64,000 nucleotides of DNA from Myxocyprinus asiaticus. Taxonomy: Eukaryota; Chordata; Actinopteri; Cypriniformes; Catostomidae. The stretch lies in contig NC_059372.1 of NCBI RefSeq assembly GCF_019703515.2, positions 17,388,492 through 17,452,491 on the forward strand, written 5' to 3'. This document shows positions 1 to 64,000 of this stretch, in pieces. Under the pieces are notes generated by a model, which was given only the letters and a program-made list of their open reading frames with translations, ran no database searches and was not told the origin of the DNA. The position numbers were made by a program, and so were the translations under genes. Each line of letters starts with the position of its first letter. The stretch's first letter is position 1.

Positions 1-330
1 GACTAGTAATTCCAGTGTCGACTAGCAGCATCAGAACCGTTTAGTCGACTAGTCTCGCACATCCTTACTTTGAACAGGAAGTGCATACGTGGGCTTTGAA
101 ATCTGCATGCACCACAGCCCCACCCTCAGAGCGCACTGCATTCTCCACTCATGCTACACAACACAGCATGAGTGGAATTTTCCATTGAAACTAGATGGGG
201 AAAAAGATGGAAAACATGAACGACTGTTAGAATGTGTGGGCACAATTGTTATGAGTACGAATCATCTCCAAAGCAAAATCCCTCCACATTTACCCTTTTT
301 ACAGGAATAGTTCACCCAAACATGAAAATT
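1..330. repeat. Intron; dispersed repeat fragments
   Basis: No coding signal. The first 60 bases are rich in GACTAGT/GTCGACTAG words. Bases about 80-130 (gggctttgaaatctgcatgca...ccccac) recur in altered form at about 7795-7835. At 308-334 lies the end of the ttcacccaaaaatgaaaatt MITE, cut by the Tc1 copy that follows. Confidence 0.5.
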
Positions 331-1555
331 TTGTCATGAGCCAAAACAGTATGACCACTTGCCTAATATGCTGTTGGTCCACCGTGTGCAGCCAAAACAG
401 TGCCGACCCGCTGAGGCAGGGACTCTGCAAGACCCCTGAAGTTGTCCTGTTGTATCTGTCACCAAGACATAGAAGCAGATCCTTCAAGTCCTGTAAGATT
501 CGAGGTGGAGCCGCTGTGGATCAAACTTGTTGGTCCAGCTTATGCCACAGATGCTAATTGGAATTGATATCTGGGGAATTTGGAGGCCAGGGCAACTCCT
601 TGAATTCTTCATCATGTTCCTCAAACCATTCCAGAACAATGTGTGCAGTGTTGCCGGGGCGTGTTATCCTGCTAAAAGAGGCCACTGCCATCAATGAGTA
701 CCATTGCCATGAAGGGGTGTACCTGGTCTGCAACGATGTTTAGGGAGGTGGCATGTGTCAAATTTACGTCCACATGAATGGCTGGACCCAGGGTTTCCCA
801 GCAGAACATTGCTCAGAGCATCACACTCCCTCCACCGGCTTGTCATCTTCCCATAGTGCATCCTGGTGCCATCACTTTCCCAGATAAACGGTGCAAACGT
901 ACACGGCTGTACACGTGATGTAAAAGAAAATGGGACTCATAGGACCAGGCGACCTTCTTCCACTGCTCCAAGGTCCAGTTCTGATGCTTGCGTGCCCATT
1001 GTAGGTGCTTTCGACGGTGGACAGGGGTCATCATGGGCACTCTGACCGGTCTGCGACTACGCAGCCCCATATGCAGCAGGGTGCAATTGCACTGTGTGTT
1101 GTGACACATACCTCCTGTAACCAACATTAACATTTTCTGTGACTTGTGCCACATGTCCGACCTTCTGTCGGATCTGACCAGACAGGATGGCCTTCATTGC
1201 CCTCGTGCATTGACGAGCCTTGGGTGCCCAACAACCTGTCGCCGGTTTGTGGTTTGTCCCTCCTCAGACCACTGTCGGTAGGTTCTCACCACTGCTGACC
1301 AGGAGCACCCCACAAGCCTTGCCGTTTCAGAGAAGCTCTGACCCAGTCATCTGGCCATAAAAACTTGGCGCTTGTCAAAGTCACTCATGACTTTACTCCT
1401 GCCCAGTTCTCCTGCAGTCAGCACGTTGACTACGAGATCTGATTGTTTGCTTACCATCTAATCAACCCAGACCTTGACATGTGGCCTTGTTAGGAGATGA
1501 TCAGCGTTATTCACTTAACCTGTGAGTGATCATAATGTTTTGGCTCATCAGTGTA
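331..1555 (-). mobile_element. Tc1/mariner-type element, copy 1 (decayed, minus strand)
   Basis: Right end ...cataatgttttggctcatcagtgta and left part gagccaaaacagtatgaccac form the terminal repeat pair of the family also found at 12308-13523 and 56082-57260. Transposase remnants read on the minus strand (EQWKKVAWSYESHFLLHH), broken by stops and frameshifts. The left terminus is eroded or recombined into a MITE end. Confidence 0.85.
540..1395 (-). pseudogene. Decayed Tc1-type transposase (copy 1)
   Basis: Minus-strand fragments include the helix-turn-helix region near 1150-1390, the EQWKKVAWS..SHF segment at about 900-965, and the final catalytic region near 545-660 (frame HIVLEWFEEHDEEFKELPWP). 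Stops and frame changes separate them, so no functional protein is possible. Confidence 0.7.
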
Positions 1556-1592
1556 CTTATCCTTGTGTCATCCCAAATACATATGCTGTTAT

Positions 1593-2820
1593 TAGGCCTG
1601 TCGCAATTATTAAATAACCATCTGATCACGGTTATTTGATCTAACCGTGATTATTGTGCAATTTAAATTCCAGTCACATTTTAATGCCCAAATAAGGGAA
1701 TTAAGCGAATATACAGTATACAAATGCCATGAACTGCATGTTTGTGCGTCTTTCAGTTGAACTCTGACCATCACTGAGCCGCACCGCAGATGTCAACCAG
1801 AGCAGCTCCTGTCCACAAGGGCATGTGAAATGCTTCTCAAGCGCCCTGATACGTGCACTGTCAGCAGAGGCTCACGCCGAACTCCTGCAAAAATATAAAC
1901 TTTGATAATGAATGCAGTGTGCTCCGGTTTCACTTTAATTTAACGATCGTGTGATGGAAAATGTTTCTGGTCATATCGGGTTCATACACATAGTGTTAAT
2001 GACACGCAGTGACACAGAGGAGGAGATGCATGCTTTATTTCTGAGGAGTGATAAAATGATGAAATTAAATCTCAAAGGTTTTGCTTCATAAGAAATAATG
2101 GCTCCTGGGTCTAATCAATGAGCATTAAAATAACATGTGAAAGTGAAGAAATTAGGACAGAATTATTTTACTATTGCATAATATAATATAATGTAATACA
2201 ATTTTTTACCAAAAAATTTAATATAATTTTTATGAGTTCCAAAATCATCAGTGTAAATGCAAAATTGACCAAAACTAAAGTTGACCAAACAGAGAGACAT
2301 ATTGAAAGTATTTCGAAATATTTTGCTATTAAAATATTTTTTTCATGTCATTCTGAATTTGTTTGTTTTTATTATTATTTTCTCCCCAATTTGGAATGCC
2401 CAATTCCCAGTGCGCTCTAAGTTCTCGTGGTGGCGTAGTGACTCGCCTCAATCCGGGTGGCGGAGGAGACCGTTAATCCACGCATCTTATCACGTGGCTT
2501 GTTGAGCGCGTTACCGCGGAGACATAGTGTGTGTGGAGGCTTCACGCTATTCTCCGTGGCATCCATGCACAACTCACCACCCGCCCCACCGAGAGCGAGA
2601 ACCACATTATAGCGACCACGAGGAGGTTAACCCGACGTGACTCTACCCTTCCTAGCAACCGGGCCAATTGGTTGCTTAGGAAGCCTGACTGGAGTCACTC
2701 AGCACGCCCTGGATTCGAACTTGCGACTCCAGGTGTGGTAGTCAGCGTCTTTACTTGCTGAGCTACCCAGGCCCCCCATTCAGAAGAATTTTAAAGGCTT
2801 ACAAGGAAATCATATTTCCC
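1593..2820. mobile_element. hAT-like non-autonomous element, family T1 copy 1, split by a SINE
   Basis: Begins taggcctgtcgcaattat at 1593, as does the copy at 15053. The two share long segments (gctccggtttcactttaatt near 1921 and 15260, then aaaataacat.tgaaagtgaa near 2125 and 15430). Here a SINE interrupts it at 2381-2777, after which ttttaaaggc..acaaggaaatcat resumes (15583 in the other copy). The far terminus is not recognisable. Confidence 0.7.
2381..2777 (-). mobile_element. tRNA-headed SINE, copy 1
   Basis: Read on the minus strand it starts GGGCCTGGGTAGCTCAGCAA with a pol III A box and has a B box AAGTTCGAATC, the usual tRNA-derived head. The body is GC-rich, and the tail end is ccccaatttggaatgcc. 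A longer copy lies at 21179-21601. This copy lacks about 35 bases after ggtggcggagga. Resembles abundant cyprinid SINEs; family name not assigned. Confidence 0.82.
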
Positions 2821-2829
2821 TATTATTTT

Positions 2830-3260
2830 TATTCCTTTAACTTAAAATATATAAGTTAAATATAAGTTAAGCTCAATTGACAGCATTTGTGGCATAATAT
2901 TAATTACTACAAAAAATACATTTGATTCGTCCCTGCTTTTCTTAAAAGCAAAAATCGAGGTGACAGTGAGACACTTACAATGGAAGTGAATAGGGTCAAT
3001 TTTTGAATGATAAACTGCTCATTTTTTCAAAAAGTATTGCAACAAGTGTAAACATGATTTTAGTGTAATAAAATCCCTTACTAACCTTTTCTGTATAGTT
3101 ATAGACAATTTTACAACTTCGTTGCCCTTAAACCCTAAAATGACTGTAAAAATTACAATTTACACAACTTAAGCTCAATTAGATTTTGTGGTAATCAATA
3201 TTATGCCACAAATGCTGTCGATTGAGCTTAACTTGTATTGATCCCAGAATATTCCTTTAA
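2830..3260. repeat. Palindromic MITE (gctcaatt...catttgtggcataat family)
   Basis: Arms 2862-2925 (agttaagctcaattgacagc, atttgtggcataatatta) and 3168-3236 (taatcaatattatgccacaa, atgctgtcgattgagcttaa) are inverted copies. A fragment of the same family lies at about 5425-5485. The interior includes cttacaatggaagtgaat. Non-coding. Confidence 0.75.
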
Positions 3261-3778
3261 ATATGTAAAAATTAATTCTTATGATAAGATAGAGGCTAGT
3301 CACGAGGAGAGGCTCTATAATGATATAGGCACAGGTGTGAGTGAGTGACACTTGTTTGTGTGCATGTATATGTGAGTACGGCCAGGCTTACGGGTGTCCA
3401 CCCTGTGTTTTCGCTACCCTATGCTGCTTTTCCCATCTCATCAGCATTCTAATATGAATGATGAACAAAGTGCGTGATGGTTGAGGCATTTATAGTCCCT
3501 CAGTGCTTTTTGTTCCTGGAAGAGAGGGCCAGAAGTACTATGGTAATGTAAATCCCCATGAGTTTTCCCCACTGCTCCATTTTCCAGTTGGCCTTTAGGT
3601 CAGAGGTGAAATTGCTCTTTATTTAGCTCCCGTTTCTCCTTAATGTCCCAGCCCTATCCTCCATCACATTCACCAATCTGAGGCAGTATCGGTTGCCTTT
3701 TCAAACAGGCAAACAGCAAATCTCTCAGAATGAGGGCCTATCCATAAACACTCTTTCGATATACTATCAGTTTTGTAC
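3261..3778. other. Intron, no feature seen
   Basis: AT-moderate unique-looking sequence without a usable exon, repeat arm or RNA gene that I can recognise. Confidence 0.5.
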
Positions 3779-3786
3779 ATCTCTAG

Positions 3787-4482
3787 TAGGGATGGGTGAT
3801 ATTGCACGAAAATATTTAGATATTATTTGATATATAATGTATAAAATTGTATGTATTTGCTCTGAAATGGCTTTACAAATTATTATTATTATTATTAATA
3901 TTATTATTTTCTTTTCTTTTTTTTCTTTTTTTTTTACAGAAACAATTAAAACAATTCTTCCGGTCAAACCGCCATTTTAACCAAATAGATTAAAATGTAG
4001 TGCAGAAATACAGTAATCAAGAAAAAATTTCACTAAAGGAATATAACAATACATGGTAAAAACAGCAATATTTACCTTCATATGTTTTTAATAAACACAT
4101 TTTTTGAATGATATTTTATTAAGAAAGAACACCTTTCAACAGAACATCTGTGCAAAATGTATGTAATACAATATGTACATTGTTTTTTACATGTTTTCCA
4201 TATTGTGTCACAATATTCATTGGAACACGGATATTTTTTTTATACATGAAATTAACATTTTGAGTGATGACAAACAAATAGTTGAATCACGAAAATGAAT
4301 ACTGACTTTAATGCCATTTTTGCTACTAAAGTTTAAATCTCATTTGCTATAAATCATCTCTCTCTCTCTTAGCCATCTTTTAAGGAGTAATTTTAAAACT
4401 AGTCTAATGACACAGCCTTTAGAAAAATTAATGGTCAAATAAAAATACAGCAAAATCATTGTGAATATCTTGCCTAGCCCTA
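3787..4482. mobile_element. hAT-like MITE with 8-bp target duplication
   Basis: Starts TAGGGATGGGTGATATT and ends AATATCTTGCCTAGCCCTA, inverted ends of the TAGGG...CCCTA type. Flanks atctctag (3779-3786) and ctctctag (4483-4490) match at 7 of 8 bases, the target-site duplication length of hAT elements. The 696-bp AT-rich interior includes a (TTA)n run near 3880-3905 and no transposase. Confidence 0.75.
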
Positions 4483-4490
4483 CTCTCTAG

Positions 4491-4984
4491 TCAATATTTG
4501 ATTTGTAACTTGCAGAGAGAAGTGTGCAACCCAGTGCCTAGCCCTCCCCTCCCATCTCCACTGAATTATAAATGAATACTGTGAGATTAGCCAGTATCCC
4601 AGATGTGCTACTGAGGGATTTACTCACTGCAGGGGGCTCAAGCATCCTCAACTGCAGAGTGAGCCTCATGCTTAATTAGATTATTGACTTTGTATGTGTA
4701 ATTCACAACTCTTTCCCTTTTTTTCTTCTTCTACACATCTACTAGGGACGGGCACTTGAAAGTGAAAGCAATGATTGATCATGAAAACAATAATTGTGTG
4801 ACTTTGATTTTTTTTTTCCCCAACTTCATTTAATTTTGTAAATTGTGATTGGTTATGGTGGAGTTTTGGGTGGTACCTTTGTGGTCTGATTGGTTGGAGT
4901 CAGGGAAGCAACTGCACACAGGCGGTATAATGGTTACTTTGAGTCTGGGGTAGCAACAGCATTCAACCCTCAGTTTGGGAAGTA
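4491..4984. other. Intron, no firm feature
   Basis: A second tagggacgggcacttgaaag start at about 4743 resembles another TAGGG-type element end but no partner end was found. Otherwise nothing recognisable. Confidence 0.45.
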
Positions 4985-5312
4985 TTAAGGCCAAAGTATA
5001 CTTCGGTTGTCGGCGTTGCTGATCGGAACGCACACAATATGTGAGACACTAATTTCATCAATCGCACAGTCTGCGAGGATCACACGCAGCCCAGATTTTC
5101 TCAACATGACGACCGTTTTCGTCTGTGCGCATCGTCGGCATCTGCGTCTGCCATTGACTGTACTAAAAGAGCATCACAAAGCAGTTGTAGTCTGCGTGCG
5201 TTGAACGCGTTCGTATTTGCTCGTGTTCAAAGAGTATACTTTGAAAGGCTGAGAGATGGAATACGTGTGAGGCGATCCAGAATGTGGAATAACAAAGTAT
5301 ACCAGCCTTTAA
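4985..5312. mobile_element. TTAA-flanked MITE (piggyBac-like)
   Basis: TTAA at 4985-4988 and 5309-5312 bound a 328-bp element with inverted ends: left ggccaaagtatacttcggtt, right reverse complement aggctggtatactttgtt. TTAA target duplications are typical of piggyBac-type transposons. No coding content. Confidence 0.65.
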
Positions 5313-7178
5313 GGTGTGTACATAAAGGAGGCATTCTTTAGTTCAGAAATAGCTAGAAGGGGCACAACTTATGGAATGGAACAGAACCTTGTCTAAAAGT
5401 TGATCTTTTTAAGTGTTTGAAAGGAATGTTCCAGGTTCAATGCAATTAGCATTTGTGGCATAATGTTGATTACCACAAAATACTGGACTGGACTGGAGAC
5501 CAAAAATTGCAGTAAACTTAAGACTCTTACTGGTGCTGTTCCTTGCTAAAGACATCTGTCTAATGCTTTTGTGCATAAACCAACATTTAAAAAAAACATT
5601 GTAGACATAAATCCCTTTGCAACAATGGTTTATTTGCGACAAAGTGGCAATAAATATGTGGTTATTTTGTAGAAAACAAAATATTTTGCAACAAATTATT
5701 GCCAGAATTTGTAACTCTTCACCCATTGTGGTCAGCCTGCAGCAAACCTTTGGCAACAATTGACAATTTGCCACAACTGGTAAAACTTCTATTGCAAACC
5801 TGTGGCAACAATTAAGAGATTGGTGCAAAGCTCATTGGAGTGGCATATTTGCAAAATGTTTGCCAGAACTCTAGATTTTTTTGAGGGTCGCTCCATTGCC
5901 CAACACTCCCCTCCTATCAAGTACTCAAGTAATCGGTTAATTTGTATCTGTTGAGTGAGTACTCGAGCAGTAAAATGACCACAATCTACATCCATAACAT
6001 CAAAACACTCTTAAGAAGACAAACTGCCCCATCCCTCTATTCCTGGGCTAGTCAGTCACTTTTGTTGCAATGGGACCAGGCAAGGCTAAAGCCTCTCGTT
6101 GTTATGTTTTTGTTTGGATAGTTGCTAGGACAGCAGCATGTACATCCCATTTGTCAGTCACCAACCTCTTTTTTTTTTTTTTTTTTTCCTCCCATCCCAG
6201 CTAACTGACCTTACTACCCTGCGCTCTGCCAGTGGAATGTGTTTGTCTGGATCGAATCAAGGCCTGAACATGCTCTGAGGGGCTCTGCATTGGCAGCTGC
6301 CTTTCTGAAACCTATAAATATCCTACAGTATATTCCTGCGGTCCTGCAGCCTTATGGGCCAATTTTTCTGAGGCTTAGAGTTCTGACGGTGTGGAGCTGT
6401 TGAGATGAGGGCCCGGCTGAATGTGTGGGACTCTCCAAATACCAGACAAGCCTTTAGATTCCTGTTTGTTAAGACTGCAGGGATATGCAGCAACCTGCCG
6501 AGAGAGGGATGGACAGTATGTTAGATATCTGTCAAAGAATGTTGAACGTTTTTGTGTCAATCCATTATAATTATGTTATTATAGTTCTTGTTCAAAGTGT
6601 GCAAGCATGGCGCAAGCATACACTCATCTGAGTCTTTTATTGCTCATTTCACAGGCATTATATTCAATAAGAGAGCTAGAAAATGGCTTACCTTAAATCA
6701 CTGTTTGACAAAAGTGATGATTATTGCTTTGTTTTTTGTAGTCTCTCATGCCTGTCTTCATTACAGTGTTGATAGAACACTTGAAGGCTGACTCAACCTC
6801 AGCCCCTTGATCATATGATATCTGATAATGGCTTGACACCATTAATAATAATTTTGTGCAGATGTTACGAACAGGTCAGCATTTCACTTCCCATAAAACA
6901 TGATCACAGTTGGTGAGAATTTCAAACTACTCTGATGTTAATGAGATCCAGGTGTATGAGTGCTGGAGTGTTTCTGATCATGAAGTGCTTTCATGTTGCG
7001 CTTCAAATGTGTCTCTGAGCGACTGATAAATAATTTTATAACAAACTTTGTACAGTTTGTTACATTTTGGCCCAAAACTTACTCTACGCAGGTATGTAAA
7101 TCCAAATGCTTCTAGGTTAACTAGCTCAAGTTCACGTGTTTTCACGTTCTGAAGTGTGACAAAACATAATTCCTAACT
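5313..7178. other. Intron with repeat fragments
   Basis: Holds a fragment of the palindromic MITE (about 5425-5485), a stretch with tactcgagc/agtactcaag words near 5920-5970 that resembles the end of a TAGGG-type element, and a T run at about 6170-6187. No exon with matching KIF1B sequence. Confidence 0.5.
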
Positions 7179-7700
7179 AGAGTTGCCAGAATGAACACGT
7201 TAACGCATGCGATTAATTAAAGTTTAACGTGTACATTTTTCGCGATTAACACATTTACAATTAATACAGCATAAACACTTGTGTGAAGACCTTTGTAATG
7301 TGTCCACCTGGAGTCATTCTATGAGCGGTACTGTGGTAATACTCCCCTATGAAAGAATCGCGGTGGTTGTTATCTCAGTAAATAAAAGAATCTCTTGCAG
7401 TGCTTCCCTGTCAGTGATAAAATGATGGAGAATGGAGTTCTTAGCGCTATTTAATGTACAAAACAAGCCTAGATGAGACCTAGCAAGTCAAGTCTTAACT
7501 ACCACCAAAACGCAGAAAGAGACGTTTTTGTCTGGAAGCGCTTTACATGGTGAGTTCAAAGCTTGACGCTGCCGTTGATGCTCTGACGCGAACCATGAAC
7601 GCGTTTCACGATTGCTGTAACAAAGCGGATAGCCACAGTCTACCGGCAGATTAATATTGCGGAGGATGAAAGTTTAAGAGATTTAATGCAATGAATATGC
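7179..7700. repeat. Dispersed repeat family R2, copy 1
   Basis: Begins agagttgccagaatg and shares several blocks with 22370-22925 (cgcatgcgattaatt motif; taatgtgtcca...gagtcatt; gttcaaagcttgacgctg; cgattgctgtaacaaagc). The other copy ends gtctggcaacactag, the inverse of this start, so the family has inverted ends. Confidence 0.6.
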
Positions 7701-7965
7701 AACCTATGGGGATACTAGTCCTTTCAGTCAACCTAGTTAGTCAACCTCCCACTTACACTATGGGAAATATTTAATGTTACTCGAATTGGGCATATTTGGG
7801 CTTTGAATGCTACATGCACTACATCCCCACTTCTAAATCCGTAGTAGGATAAAATCTTTTTGTTTACATTTCCAAGAGGCCTTTTTTGTGGAAAAGAAAA
7901 TCTAGTGAAAATTCTAATTTGTGTTTGTTTCGTCTATTCTGATGTTTTCTCTTTCTTTTTTACAG

Positions 7966-63415
<55,450 letters not shown>

Positions 63416-63500
63416 GTATTTCACAAATTTAGATTATTGTTCTCTATTAGGTGTGTATATTCTGTATATTCTATATTAGGGGTATAAATATGGGTTCAAC

Positions 63501-63533
<33 letters not shown>

Positions 63534-64000
63534 GTTTTCTTTTCAGTGCTTTCTAGGTACTTGAGATGCAAATAAGCTTGTGCTACAATCTCTACATACA
63601 ATTATTTTTTTTTTTTTAGTCAGTCAGCTAAAGTTATGTTTTTGTACTGTCCCTTTACAAATAAACTCAATAAAATAAATAAATCTCAATTAACATAAGG
63701 CCATAAAATATTGACAAAAACAATACACCAGGAAAATAAAAAACGTATGAATGCATAATACATGTGGTATTATGATAGTAATTACAATGAAATATTAGAT
63801 TTGGTATTCAGTGCATTGAATTTTCATACATCAATTCATTGCAATGCACCCCCTAGTCTATATGCACCATGTTCTTCTCTGTCTCTCTTCTCTATTAATA
63901 TTAAATTCTCTCTGCAGTGGCGGTCAGTAAATGTGTAGTTTGGCCTAAGGATTGTGTTTACTGTCCTTGGCCAAGGACGTATAAATAATTAAAATGATTG
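63416..64000. other. Intron after W34
   Basis: T run of about 30 bases at 63503-63532 and a second at 63606-63619. The acceptor-like ttctctctgcag at about 63918 is followed by sequence with an early stop and no KIF1B similarity. Confidence 0.55.

Noticed and set aside
5409..5828. 139-codon minus-strand frame
   Set aside because: Covers a MITE fragment and AT-rich repeats; no codon bias or homology.
63918..64000. A further kif1b exon after ttctctctgcag
   Set aside because: TGGCGGTCAGTAAATGTGTAG gives early stops and does not match the expected GIQRRITVT.

Overview
This is vertebrate nuclear DNA, almost certainly from a teleost of the carp family or a close relative. The coding sequence is split into short GT-AG exons. 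The introns carry Sleeping Beauty-type Tc1 elements, tRNA-headed SINEs and palindromic MITEs of types I associate with cyprinid genomes. No complete multi-exon gene other than one was found: the window lies inside a single plus-strand kinesin-3 gene, read as kif1b because its protein follows vertebrate KIF1B rather than KIF1A at diagnostic segments (hinge, acidic region, alpha tail).

Layout: 1-7965 is intron. Thirty-four constitutive or cassette exons (called W1-W34) and two alternative 3' terminal exons lie between 7966 and 63415. W1-W11 (7966-17621) encode most of the motor domain: P-loop, switch I, switch II, K-loop and neck. W12-W15 encode the hinge and neck coiled coil. W16-W19 encode the FHA domain, and W19-W20 the following helix. 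After W20 the gene branches. The 1470-base exon at 35893-37362 ends the short KIF1B-alpha form with a PDZ ligand. Alternatively, splicing to W21 at 43550 continues the long KIF1B-beta form through the KIF1B/DUF3694 tail region. The start codon exon lies upstream of the window and the PH-domain exons lie downstream.

The least expected coding signal is an open, codon-biased exon at 59936-60165. It has a good acceptor, the correct splice phase and an in-frame stop. It would give a third, shorter C-terminus of 76 residues. The same acceptor could instead define a 9-nt frame-preserving microexon.

The introns are a layered transposon record. There are two Sleeping Beauty-type Tc1 copies (15661-17225, 43720-45276) and three copies of another Tc1 family whose catalytic D-to-E spacing I count as 36 residues (about 331-1555, 12308-13523, 56082-57260). 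There is a head-to-head Tc1 remnant that makes a perfect-looking hairpin of about 265 bp per arm (24406-25080). Several hAT-like non-autonomous elements have recognisable 8-bp target duplications, and two of them host a Tc1 insertion. A foldback element lies at about 28915-29690. A palindromic MITE family is present in more than ten copies, and there are SINEs and long TA/TG microsatellites. All transposase reading frames are broken.

Exon borders were set by hand from GT/AG sites, phase and remembered KIF1B protein sequence. All exon phases join consistently from W1 to W34. Repeat family names are from memory and no database was searched.
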